In this document: one piece after another, positions 15,272-23,101 of the stretch | Position numbering within the stretch: position 1 is the stretch's first letter | Layout: the number at the start of each line of letters is the position of its first letter | Origin: JACKCP01 sp034007295 | GTDB lineage: Bacteria > Desulfobacterota > Desulfobacteria > Desulfobacterales > JACKCP01 | Assembly (NCBI GenBank): GCA_034007295.1 | Contig: JAVERC010000039.1 | Span: 1-32,948 of the forward strand | DNA: 32,948 nucleotides | Direction: 5' to 3' | The notes under the pieces: generated by a model | What the model saw: the letters and a program-made list of their open reading frames with translations, nothing else | What the model was told of the DNA's origin: nothing | The model's database searches: none | Made by a program: the position numbers and the translations under genes

Positions 15272-15300
15272 TATTTAGAAAAGGCAGTTTTATTAAAACC

Positions 15301-15414
15301 TAAATTGAGCGATTTTCAAGTTTGCTGCATATAAAGGCAAATTGTATCAGGCTTTTACTTTGCGTGATGCAATTTAACGTATAAGATGCAACAAAATTGG
15401 AAACGCTCAATTTA
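15301..15414. repeat. Second type of long inverted repeat (114 bp)
   Basis: TAAATTGAGCG at 15301-15311 is the exact reverse complement of CGCTCAATTTA at 15404-15414. Pairing continues inward with mismatches for about 48 nt per arm (TTTG-C/T-TGCAT, then AAATTG-T/C-ATCA), leaving a short centre near 15350-15362. It is unrelated in sequence to the MITE copy 30 bp away. It sits just beyond the LEA gene stop, so a readthrough transcript would form a long hairpin. It may be a palindromic mobile repeat; I see only this one copy and no clear target duplication. Confidence 0.7.
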
Positions 15415-15422
15415 TCAAATAT

Positions 15423-16280
15423 TTATTTTATAATTTTAATTGTTCCCTGTTTTTCGGTTTTTAAAGGAAAATCATTAAAATAATCAAGTCCTGTATCAGC
15501 CTCTCCATTAAATTTGAAAAAATAATCCAGGTTTTTATCTGATGTTAAAATTTTGTAAAGTGCAACCCCTGCACTTTTAAATGAAAGATTAAAAGGAAAT
15601 TCAATAATTTTTTCATTTTTTGCTTCAATTGAAATACCTTCTAAAGAGGCACCGTTTGCTATTTGATTTTTATTCAGCTCAAAAATATAATCATATTTAT
15701 TTAATTTTATCCCAAAATTATTTGCGTTTTCCACCTTAACAAAAAGCTTAAGTTCTGCACCAAAAAAACTTATTTTTTCAATTTTTAAATTTTGAACCTC
15801 AATATTTGGTAATTTAGGAACTGGAATTTCATCTGACGCTGAAAAAGGGATCCTGATCTGATTGCCTGCCGGCATATTCAGACTTAAACCTCCCAAAAAT
15901 TCGTACTTTATAATATCTGATTCATTTGTTTGTGAAACTGATGAAAATATTTTTTCAAATTCCAAACTTACTGGGAATAATACTTTTTTAGAATTATGAG
16001 CAGGAAGTGACATTGATTCATTTTGTTTTCCGGTTAAAATTTCATTTTCATGAATTTTCAAAGAATAATCAATTTTACCAACTTCTATGGAATATGAATT
16101 TAAGTTTACAATTTCAAGTTCTACATCAAGATCTATTTTTTGAAAATCAAGAGATTTGATTTTAATTGATGATACCTTTACAGCCGGCTGTTTCCACAAA
16201 CCTGTACTTTGAAGCATTGCACAGCCGGAAAAAAACCAAATAACAAATATTGGCATAAGAATTCTAATTAATTTATCCAT
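15423..16280 (-). CDS. LEA type 2 / WHy-domain lipoprotein
   Basis: Predicted lipoprotein of 285 residues. The signal peptide (MDKLIRILMPIFVIWFFSGC) ends in a lipobox with Cys20, so the mature protein is membrane-tethered. The rest appears to hold two tandem LEA14/WHy-type beta-sandwich domains, about 33-150 and 155-280. Each has the pattern of a strand followed by an aliphatic-Asn motif and YSLK or YIFELN: LDVELEIVNLNSYSIEVGKIDYSLKIH in the first and LKLFVKVENANNFGIKLNKYDYIFELN in the second. The family is linked to desiccation and stress tolerance in plants; the bacterial role is not settled. AAGGGG precedes ATG 16280. It stands alone between repeat-rich gaps. Confidence 0.87.
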   Translation of the reverse strand: MDKLIRILMPIFVIWFFSGCAMLQSTGLWKQPAVKVSSIKIKSLDFQKIDLDVELEIVNLNSYSIEVGKIDYSLKIHENEILTGKQNESMSLPAHNSKKVLFPVSLEFEKIFSSVSQTNESDIIKYEFLGGLSLNMPAGNQIRIPFSASDEIPVPKLPNIEVQNLKIEKISFFGAELKLFVKVENANNFGIKLNKYDYIFELNKNQIANGASLEGISIEAKNEKIIEFPFNLSFKSAGVALYKILTSDKNLDYFFKFNGEADTGLDYFNDFPLKTEKQGTIKIIK

Positions 16281-16432
16281 ATTTTTCCCCTTAAATTATG
16301 GTTTAAGATTTTGCTGAATAAAATTTGGATGCAATCCAAAAAATTTAATATTATAAAATAAATTTTATGTAAACCAGATTACAAATATCATCTAAGCTGA
16401 AAATTATATATCTTTATTATTTTACATAAATA
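16281..16432. other. AT-rich upstream region of the LEA gene
   Basis: This stretch should carry the minus-strand promoter of the LEA lipoprotein. I see no ORF, RNA gene or clear promoter boxes in it. It ends at TAAATA (16427-16432), the left target duplication of element copy C. Together with copy C and the two hairpins downstream it makes up the 406-bp gap between the LEA and chemoreceptor genes. Confidence 0.4.
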
Positions 16433-16562
16433 GCTGCTGAACGAAAACGGCCTTTTTTGTCCATTCTTAAGTCAGATTCAAAATTTAATACTCAATGTAT
16501 CCTAAAGGTTAAATTTTTCATCTTTCTTGAATGAAACAAAATTCTCGTTTTCGGCCAATCAC
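16433..16562 (+). mobile_element. MITE-like element, copy C (complete, 130 bp)
   Basis: It starts GCTGCTGAACGAAAACGG and ends CGTTTTCGGCCAATCAC, with TAAATA on both flanks (16427-16432 and 16563-16568). It is about 10 bp shorter than copy B, through small deletions in the centre and in the A-rich right arm. Target duplication and both termini are intact. Confidence 0.85.
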
Positions 16563-16570
16563 TAAATATA

Positions 16571-16610
16571 TTAGCCAAACTTAAAATATATTTTTTTTAA
16601 GTTTGGCTAA
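16571..16610. repeat. Perfect 15-bp palindrome
   Basis: TTAGCCAAACTTAAA (16571-16585) is exactly complementary to TTTAAGTTTGGCTAA (16596-16610), with a 10-nt AT loop. It lies between element copy C and the chemoreceptor terminator. It could be a back-up terminator or an operator-like site; no U-tract follows on either strand. Confidence 0.65.
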
Positions 16611-16627
16611 AAGAACAAATAAAAAAT

Positions 16628-16656
16628 GCCGGAAAAAAGACATTCCGGCATCAATT
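16628..16656 (-). terminator. Intrinsic terminator of the chemoreceptor gene
   Basis: On the minus strand, ATGCCGGAA pairs with TTCCGGCAT around a loop of about 8 nt and runs into TTTTTATTTG. It begins about 30 nt beyond the chemoreceptor stop. It is the most GC-rich spot in the region. Confidence 0.85.
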
Positions 16657-16686
16657 TTTTTTAAAATTTAATTTAAAATTAAATTT

Positions 16687-18642
16687 CTAAATTTTGAACT
16701 GATCAACAACATCTTTAACTTCTTTTGAAATTCTTTGAAGCTCAAGAGAGCTGCTGTTTATATGGCTGCTTCCGCTTTTAAGCTTTCCTGTAATCTGCTC
16801 CATATTGGAAATGTCATTATTTATTGATTTGGCAGAGTTTGAATTAAATGACATTTTTTCATTTACTCCAGAAATTCTTGCTGATGCCTGATTTACACTT
16901 CCTGCAATTTCCTTTGTTGTAACAGATTGTTCCTCAATCGCAGCTGCAACAGAACCTACAAATTCATGAATATTATCAATTGTAGCTGCAATTTCATTTA
17001 TATCCGTAACTGTTTCCTGGGTAGATTTTTGAATATTTTTTATTTTTTCTGCTATATCTTTTGTTGCACTGGCTGTTTGTGATGCAAGAGCTTTTATTTC
17101 TCCGGCTACAACAGCAAAACCTTTTCCAGCCTCACCTGCTCTTGCAGCTTCAATTGTAGCATTAAGAGCTAAAAGATTAGTCTGGTCTGAAATGTCTCTA
17201 ATTGTATTGGTAACAGCATCAATTTCTTTTGCTGCTATTCCAAGCTGATCTATTTTTGTGGAAGAAAATTTAGCCTTTTCAACTGCTGCCTTAGTTATAT
17301 TGCCTGTTTTATCTACATTAACGGCAATCTCACTTATTGTAGAGCTCATTTGTTCAGCACCGGATGCTATTGTCGAAATATTTGTAGCACTTATATCAAG
17401 ATCTGAGGCTGATTCATTTATATTATCAGTCATTTCTGAAGTTTCTTTAAATATTGCCGCAGCCATTCCAACTGCTGTATTTATTTCATTGTCCATGTCT
17501 TCTGAAACCTTTTTCAAATTCATGGAGCCTTCAGACAATGATTTAACAAGCTCCCTTAACTTTTCTATGCTGAACATTTCAGTTAACCGGCTGCCCATGC
17601 TGTTTAAGGATTCTACAAGTTCTCCAAGTTCATCATTTCTGTTAAGCCTGACCCTTGCATTAAGATCTCCTGATGCAATTTTTTTGGCAAATGAAACAGC
17701 TTTTTTTACAGGATTTAATATAATAAACCTTACAATAAGAACAATTGATACTGCCATTAAAAAAATAGTTAAGCCTGCAATTGTAAAATTTATTTTTTGA
17801 AGCTTTTTTATTCCTGAATAAATTTCACCAGGATCAACCCTTGTAACAACAAACCATCCTGTTTTTTCAACACGGTCAAAGGCTGAAATGGTTGGTACTT
17901 TACCCCATAAATACTGCATATAGCCTTTTTTTTGTTCAAGCATTTTTTTGCCAAACTCATATTCATAAAGTCCTGCCTTATAAATGAGTTTTTTGACAGG
18001 ATGATGCAAAACAAGACCTTTTTCATCTGTAATAAAAATATATCCTTTTTCGCCAATTTTTATATCTTCAATATATTTTTTTGTAAATTCTTCAAAATTA
18101 AGGGTTGAATAGATTATTCCGCAAATCTTGCCTTCATCCTTTAGAGGAACAGAAAGTATAATTGAAACCTTATCTGTAATTCTGCTTTTTACTGCTTGAA
18201 CAAAGGCAATATTATTTTCAAAGGAATTTATAAAATATTTTCTATCAGAAATATCAAGTTCAATTCTTTCGTCAGATGAAGAAGCTACAACTTTTCCTTT
18301 ATTGTCAACAATTGAAACTGATTCAAAAACATTATGCTCATTAATATAATTTTCCAAATTTGATGATGCTGTTTTTCTAAGAGCCCTGCCCTGAAAGTCA
18401 TCAATACTTGCTTTCTGGTAAATCTTTATGTCTGCAAGGGTTTTTAAAACCAATTCTCTGCTTTCAATCCAATTATCTAAATTTTTAACTGTTTCTTCTA
18501 CAGTTTTAATCATGGAATTATCAGTTATTTCAGAAATGGATTGTTTTGAATATTTATTTGAAAAATAAATTGTAAGTCCCATTCCTAAAACAATAAGAAT
18601 TAGAATTGGAAAAAGGATTCTTTCTCTTAGACCAAACTTCAT
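16687..18642 (-). CDS. Methyl-accepting chemotaxis protein (Cache-HAMP-MCP)
   Basis: Transmembrane chemoreceptor of 651 residues. TM1 lies at about 8-28 (LFPILILIVLGMGLTIYFS). A periplasmic dCache-type ligand domain follows to about 285, with SIVDNKGKVVASSS and IFITDEKGLVLHHP blocks. TM2 is at about 285-308, then HAMP (NPVKKAVSFAKKIASGDLNARV) and the cytoplasmic signalling helices. The hairpin tip is DQTNLLALNATIEAARAGEAGKGFAVVA, which contacts CheA and CheW. I choose ATG 18642, where GGAG is well spaced; the ATG at 18690 adds 16 residues without an SD. No C-terminal NWETF-type CheR tether is seen. No che genes are in the window. The ligand is unknown; dCache domains often bind amino acids or organic acids. 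Confidence 0.93.
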   Translation of the reverse strand: MKFGLRERILFPILILIVLGMGLTIYFSNKYSKQSISEITDNSMIKTVEETVKNLDNWIESRELVLKTLADIKIYQKASIDDFQGRALRKTASSNLENYINEHNVFESVSIVDNKGKVVASSSDERIELDISDRKYFINSFENNIAFVQAVKSRITDKVSIILSVPLKDEGKICGIIYSTLNFEEFTKKYIEDIKIGEKGYIFITDEKGLVLHHPVKKLIYKAGLYEYEFGKKMLEQKKGYMQYLWGKVPTISAFDRVEKTGWFVVTRVDPGEIYSGIKKLQKINFTIAGLTIFLMAVSIVLIVRFIILNPVKKAVSFAKKIASGDLNARVRLNRNDELGELVESLNSMGSRLTEMFSIEKLRELVKSLSEGSMNLKKVSEDMDNEINTAVGMAAAIFKETSEMTDNINESASDLDISATNISTIASGAEQMSSTISEIAVNVDKTGNITKAAVEKAKFSSTKIDQLGIAAKEIDAVTNTIRDISDQTNLLALNATIEAARAGEAGKGFAVVAGEIKALASQTASATKDIAEKIKNIQKSTQETVTDINEIAATIDNIHEFVGSVAAAIEEQSVTTKEIAGSVNQASARISGVNEKMSFNSNSAKSINNDISNMEQITGKLKSGSSHINSSSLELQRISKEVKDVVDQFKI

Positions 18643-18838
18643 TTTTTTTAATCTCCGTTTAATATATTGCAAAAAAATAATTATAAACAAATTTCAACAC
18701 CGCCCGATTATATATACAAGACTTTTTTTGTAAAGGTAAAATTATCTGAATTTATTAGATAAAATAATTTTAATTTAAAATCGGTGTTTAAAAAAATAAT
18801 TTGGGTAGCAATAGAAATAACAACTTTTACAAACAAAA

Positions 18839-18870
18839 AAAGTTCCTGACTGTAAACAGCCAGGAACTTT
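18839..18870 (-). terminator. Intrinsic terminator of the OmpA-family gene
   Basis: On the minus strand AAAGTTCCTG (18870-18861) pairs with CAGGAACTTT (18848-18839), enclosing a second short CTGT/ACAG stem, and is followed by TTTTTGTTTG. It lies about 28 nt beyond the stop at 18898. Confidence 0.85.
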
Positions 18871-18897
18871 ATCTAATTGTAATTATTTATTAAAATA

Positions 18898-20256
18898 TTA
18901 ATTAAAAGGTTTGAATTCAACTCTTCTATTTAAAAGTCTTCCATCTTTAGTGTCATTTGAAGCAATTGGCTGTGAAGGTCCATAACCTTTTGATAAAAGT
19001 CTTTGGCTGTCAATTCCTTTTTCTGAAATATATTTTTTAACTGAATCAGCTCTTTTTTGTGACAATTTATAATTATATGCCTCATTTCCTCTGCTGTCAG
19101 TATGGCCTTGAATTTCAAGTTTTAATTCTTTATTTTCCTTCATAATTTTAACAATTTCATCAAGTTCTTTTGATGATTTGTCATTTATACTGCTTTGGTT
19201 TGTACCAAACTGGATTTCTTTAAAAATCCAGCTTCCTTTTTCTGTAATTTCTACTTTGTCAGAGGCTGACGCAATAATACATCCGTTTTCATCAACATTA
19301 ACACCTTTTTTGGTATTTGGGCACTTATCCAAAAAATCATATACACCATCACCGTCTGAATCTATTGGGCAGCCGTCTTTATCAACTTTTGCTTCTAGCG
19401 GAGAGCCAGGGCATTTATCTACATAATCATAAACACCATCTTTATCTGAATCTAGTGGACACCCGTCTTTATCTACTTCAACATTTTCTGGAGTATTTTT
19501 ACATCTGTCTAAATCATCAGCAACTCCGTCACCATCTGAATCTTTAATTTTTTCGTAAATAGTTTCATTCAAAAGAGCAATAATTGAATCGTTAGATACA
19601 AGTTCCTCGGCTTTATAAAATTTTCCACATCCAGTAATTGTAGATAGTTTTGAAAATCCTTTTTGTCCATCAACTGATGAGCCTGCATGAATTGGATAAA
19701 TACAAATATTTCCGCTAATATCTTTTTTCATTTTTTCTGCAATTGAAAAAGGCTTATCTCCCATTTCAATTCCGTCGCCTAAAATAAACAGAGCAGTTTT
19801 ACCTGGCTGACAGGAAATCATTTTAAAAGCATCTTCCAGACTCAAATCTAATCTTGAAGTTCCGCCTGCATCATCTATTTTTGAAGCTGCAGCAGAAAAT
19901 TTTTCTTTTGAAAATTTGCCTAATTCCAAATTTACAAGATTTGGCTTTGAAGAAACTGAGCTTAAATGCCCATATGTAAGATAGGCACAATTTATGTCAA
20001 TATCTGACGGAAGAGCTGAAATCATGTCTGTTATAATATTTTGACACAAACTGAAACATGTCTGGTCATTACAGCAGGCTCCCATTGTAGAAGACGTATC
20101 TGCTATTATAACTAGATTATCAATTTTTTTTGCATAATCGCCTCCATCATAAACAGGGGGAGTATCACCTGAAAAATTTTTGCAGTTGACAGCACAACCG
20201 CTAATAAAAAAACTTAATGCAAAAAAAGTAAAAAATATTTTTTTAAAAAGTTTCAT
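18898..20256 (-). CDS. VWA, TSP3-repeat and OmpA-domain lipoprotein
   Basis: Outer-membrane lipoprotein of 452 residues that likely binds peptidoglycan. The lipobox SFFISGC gives Cys21. A von Willebrand factor A domain spans about 44-215 with the MIDAS-like DTSSTMG (D-x-S-x-T) and ALFILGDGIEMG. Three calcium-binding thrombospondin type-3 repeats follow at about 235-330 (DSDGDGVADDLDRC, DSDKDGVYDYVDKC, DSDGDGVYDFLDKC). The C-terminal OmpA domain spans about 340-452, with IQGHTDSRGNEAYN, LSQKRADSV and NRRVEF, including the Asp and Arg that contact diaminopimelate. The order VWA-TSP3-OmpA suggests an adhesion or envelope-stabilising role. GGAGG precedes ATG 20256. It is monocistronic with its own terminator. 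Confidence 0.93.
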   Translation of the reverse strand: MKLFKKIFFTFFALSFFISGCAVNCKNFSGDTPPVYDGGDYAKKIDNLVIIADTSSTMGACCNDQTCFSLCQNIITDMISALPSDIDINCAYLTYGHLSSVSSKPNLVNLELGKFSKEKFSAAASKIDDAGGTSRLDLSLEDAFKMISCQPGKTALFILGDGIEMGDKPFSIAEKMKKDISGNICIYPIHAGSSVDGQKGFSKLSTITGCGKFYKAEELVSNDSIIALLNETIYEKIKDSDGDGVADDLDRCKNTPENVEVDKDGCPLDSDKDGVYDYVDKCPGSPLEAKVDKDGCPIDSDGDGVYDFLDKCPNTKKGVNVDENGCIIASASDKVEITEKGSWIFKEIQFGTNQSSINDKSSKELDEIVKIMKENKELKLEIQGHTDSRGNEAYNYKLSQKRADSVKKYISEKGIDSQRLLSKGYGPSQPIASNDTKDGRLLNRRVEFKPFN

Positions 20257-20400
20257 TTTACCTCCAAATAATAAGTAATTTTTTAAAATATAAGTCTAAA
20301 GCTGAATAATTTTAGCTAAAAAAATTAAGAAATAATAATTATCATTAAGTATAATAAATAATCATTTTTATCAATTTTTATTATTAAAAAAAATCAATGC

Positions 20401-20937
20401 TTATTCAGATAATTCTTTAAAACATTGATCACACATAGTATGAGTAAGCATAGGCAATCTTTTTTTACCAAATAAATTCATTTTTTTTACTGCCTCTTCT
20501 ACCTCATACCAGCAATCTTCATTCTCAATATATACTTTTTTACACCAGCTGCAGATTCTTAAGAATTCATTACTTCTTTCAACATTTTTATCAAGAAGAA
20601 GAACTTTTTCTCTTTTTTCAATTTTTTCAAGAATAGAATTAAACTCTATGATCCCATTGTCCATTTCTTTTATTTCCATATAAAGGAACCTTCTAAATTC
20701 AGAAGTATCGCAGCGAAATGGAACTTTTACAGTTTTTTTCTTCTTCCTTACTTTTTCAACAAGCATTAAGTAAATCTGAGCTGTTTCAGGATCACTTATA
20801 AAATCCCATAATTTTTGTTTTAATACTAAACTGCTTTGATTTTCTTTCCCTTGATTTTCTTCTGCAAATTTATCCCAGGCACTTGATACATAAACAATTT
20901 CGTCATTTGAATTGATACGGTAAGTTAAAGACGCCAT
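20401..20937 (-). CDS. PAS-like protein with C-terminal CxxC / HxxCxxC module
   Basis: A 178-residue protein. The N-terminal part (about 1-115) looks like a PAS-type sensor: MASLTYRINSNDEIVYVSSAW, DFISDPETAQIYLMLVEKV and FRRFLYMEIKEM. The C-terminus has CSWCKKVY...CWYEVEEAV...LTHTMCDQC, a likely zinc-binding module that also ends the PAS protein at 28063-28710. ATG 20937 has GAGG 8 nt upstream. An ATG farther up would run through the preceding YqaA-like gene and is rejected. It is the third gene after fumarase and the YqaA-like gene, 14 nt from the latter. No output domain is visible, so it may signal by protein contact. Ligand unknown. Confidence 0.8.
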   Translation of the reverse strand: MASLTYRINSNDEIVYVSSAWDKFAEENQGKENQSSLVLKQKLWDFISDPETAQIYLMLVEKVRKKKKTVKVPFRCDTSEFRRFLYMEIKEMDNGIIEFNSILEKIEKREKVLLLDKNVERSNEFLRICSWCKKVYIENEDCWYEVEEAVKKMNLFGKKRLPMLTHTMCDQCFKELSE

Positions 20938-20951
20938 ATAAAACCTCTTTT

Positions 20952-21368
20952 TCAGGTTAATGCAGCCTTGATTATTATTAAGTATCTTATAACTTTTCCT
21001 ATGCTTACTGCCATAAAAAAATAATAAAAATTTATTTTTAAAACTCCTGCAGCAAGTGTAAGCGGATCTCCTATAATTGGAAGCCATGCAAAAAAAAGAC
21101 TTATTTTCCCAAATTTATTAAATCTTGAAATTCCTTTTTCTAAATCATCCTGCTTAGATTTTAAATATTTTTCAAATATCAGCCTGCTTCCAAAAAAACC
21201 TGCAAAATAATTTAAAATGCTTCCCAAAATATTTCCAATGGAAGCAGATAAAACACAAAAAAAAGGATCTGCTCCCTTTAATATAAGTGAAGTCAAAACA
21301 ATTTCAGAACTAAAAGGTATAATTGTTGCCGCTGCAAAGGCAGTAAAAAAAAGAAAAATAAATTCTAT
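20952..21368 (-). CDS. YqaA-like SNARE-associated (VTT/DedA) membrane protein, apparent AUA start
   Basis: Small membrane protein of 138 residues related to E. coli YqaA. The N-terminus EFIFLFFTAFAAAT-IIPFSSEIVL, then SASIGNILGSILNYFAGFF, a charged loop, ISRFNKFGKISLFFAWLPIIGDPLTLAAGVLKI and the last helix all match the family in order. The first ATG/GTG/TTG in frame is TTG 21296, but starting there removes the first helix and the conserved PxSSE motif and has no SD. The frame is open only to a TGA at 21383-21381, and AAGGA (21380-21376) is spaced 7 nt from ATA 21368. ATA there overlaps the fumarase TAG as ATAG. I therefore infer AUA initiation; ATT 21359 is the alternative. Function of the family is lipid or membrane homeostasis, not settled. 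Confidence 0.82.
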   Translation of the reverse strand: MEFIFLFFTAFAAATIIPFSSEIVLTSLILKGADPFFCVLSASIGNILGSILNYFAGFFGSRLIFEKYLKSKQDDLEKGISRFNKFGKISLFFAWLPIIGDPLTLAAGVLKINFYYFFMAVSIGKVIRYLIIIKAALT

Positions 21369-22978
21369 TTTAAATTCCTTTCAAAAAAATCATTTCCTTT
21401 ATCATCTGTTATAAGAAATGCAGGAAAATCTTTTACCTTGATTTTAAAAACAGCTTCCATTCCCAGATCTTTAAAATCTAATACTTCTACAGATTCTATA
21501 CAGTTTTTTCCCACAAGAGCTGCAGCACCTCCAATTGCACCAAGATAAAACCCCTTATATTTTTTACAGGAATCCTTTACAGCCAGTGATCTGTTTCCTT
21601 TTCCAATCATTACAAGTGAACCTTGATTTTTTTGAAACTTTTCAACATATGAGTCCATTCTAGCTGAAGTTGTTGGTCCAAAAGAACCTGAAGCAAAACC
21701 ATCTGGAACTTTTGCAGGGCCTGCATAATAAACTGGATGGTTTTTTATGTAATCTGGAAGTTTTTTATCTTGTTCTAAAATTTCCAGAATTTTTGCATGG
21801 GCAATATCCCTTGCGACAATAATAGTTCCGTTTAATAGGACAGAACTTGAAACTTCTAGTTTTGAAAGATCTTCCTGTATTTTTTTCATTGGCTTATCTA
21901 AATCAATTTTAACAGGTTCGTTAAAATCTATATTTTCATCAGGAAGATATTTTGCAGGGTCTTTTTCCTTTTCTTCAAGAAAAACTCCATTTTCATTTAT
22001 AAGGCCAAACTGATTTCTGTGTGCATAACAGCTCACGCCTATTCCAACAAATACTGAAGCACCATGCCTTGGAAGTCTCATAACTTTACTTGAAACAGCA
22101 AAATACTTTCCGCCGTATTGAGCTCCCATTTTTGTATTTATGCATATATCAGACACCATTTTTTCAATTTCCAAATCCCTTAGTGCCAGAGATTCATCTG
22201 TTTTGAAATTTTTTATATGATCAAGAGAACCTGTAGTTAAAAGTTTTAAGGTTTTTAAATTCATTTCAGGTGAAGTCCCTCCTATTACAATTCCAAGATT
22301 ATATGGAGGACATGCTGCTGTTCCGATTTTTTTTATATTTGTTTCAAGAAATTGTTTTAATTTTAAAGGATTTAAAAGAGACTTATTTTCCGTGAAAAAA
22401 AATGTTTTATTTGAAGAACCTCCGCCTTTAGCAGCAAACATAAATTTAAATTCATTTCCTTTACCTGAATAAATATCAATTTGAGCCGGCAGGTTTGTTT
22501 TTGAATTTATTTCTTCAAAAAAAGACAAGGGAACAAGCTGTGAATACCTAAGATTTTCACATTTATATGTTTGAAAAATACCTTCACTTAAAGCTTTTTT
22601 TTCATCAAAATCTGTTAATACCAAATTCCCTTTTTCTGCTGATATTGTAGCAGTTCCGGTATCCTGACAAATTGGAAAAATTTTTGAAGATGAAATTACT
22701 GCATTTTCAATGAGTTTTTTTGCAACAAACTTGTCATTTTCGCTTGATTCTTTATCTTTTAAAATATCTGAAAGATTTTTAAGGTGTGATCTTGAAAAAA
22801 AATAATTGATTTCTGAAAAACTTTTTTGTGAAATTATTTTTAATGATTCATAATCTGGTTTAATATAATTTTTATTATCAATTTTTATTACAGCTATTTC
22901 CTTATCTGAAATTTTTTCAAATTTTATATTTTTAAAATCAAACATTTTGTAAACTGGTGTGTAGTTAAATTCAGTCAT
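21365..22978 (-). CDS. Class I fumarate hydratase (Fe-S type)
   Basis: Oxygen-sensitive [4Fe-4S] fumarase interconverting fumarate and malate, 537 residues with alpha and beta domains fused, the FumA/FumB-like architecture. The alpha domain carries cluster-ligand candidates in ICQDTGTATI (about 99), ACPPYNLGIVIGG (about 219) and SCYAHRNQF (about 315), with KGGGSSNKT between. The beta domain (about 370-537) has VYYAGPAKVPDGFASGSFGPTTSARMD and VMIGKGNRS. The start at ATG 22978 has an AG-rich SD-like stretch (AAAGGCAGAAG). Residues 1-60 are a divergent extension. It heads an operon with the YqaA-like and PAS-like genes, with the stop TAG overlapping the next start. A fumarase fits a complete or reductive TCA-type flow in this organism. 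Confidence 0.93.
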   Translation of the reverse strand: MTEFNYTPVYKMFDFKNIKFEKISDKEIAVIKIDNKNYIKPDYESLKIISQKSFSEINYFFSRSHLKNLSDILKDKESSENDKFVAKKLIENAVISSSKIFPICQDTGTATISAEKGNLVLTDFDEKKALSEGIFQTYKCENLRYSQLVPLSFFEEINSKTNLPAQIDIYSGKGNEFKFMFAAKGGGSSNKTFFFTENKSLLNPLKLKQFLETNIKKIGTAACPPYNLGIVIGGTSPEMNLKTLKLLTTGSLDHIKNFKTDESLALRDLEIEKMVSDICINTKMGAQYGGKYFAVSSKVMRLPRHGASVFVGIGVSCYAHRNQFGLINENGVFLEEKEKDPAKYLPDENIDFNEPVKIDLDKPMKKIQEDLSKLEVSSSVLLNGTIIVARDIAHAKILEILEQDKKLPDYIKNHPVYYAGPAKVPDGFASGSFGPTTSARMDSYVEKFQKNQGSLVMIGKGNRSLAVKDSCKKYKGFYLGAIGGAAALVGKNCIESVEVLDFKDLGMEAVFKIKVKDFPAFLITDDKGNDFFERNLK

Positions 22979-23101
22979 TTCTTCTGCCTTTTAATTTATT
23001 AAAATTTGTCTTTATTAAATGCTTTTTTAAATAAATTTAAAATAATTTGTCACAATTTTATTTTTCAATTGTATCAATAATAAATTAATTAAGAGAGAGC
23101 T

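Noticed and set aside
15126..15277. CRISPR repeats or REP/BIME units as an explanation for the dispersed repeats
   Set aside because: Copies are far apart without spacers, have terminal inverted repeats and 6-bp target duplications, and are about 140 bp long, which fits a MITE rather than CRISPR or REP.
18643..18690. Longer chemoreceptor N-terminus from ATG 18690
   Set aside because: No Shine-Dalgarno precedes it, whereas ATG 18642 has GGAG at good spacing and gives a normal TM1 start.
20938..21087. Upstream extension of the PAS-like protein
   Set aside because: It would overlap the YqaA-like gene in another frame, and its residues look like out-of-frame translation; ATG 20937 has a good SD.
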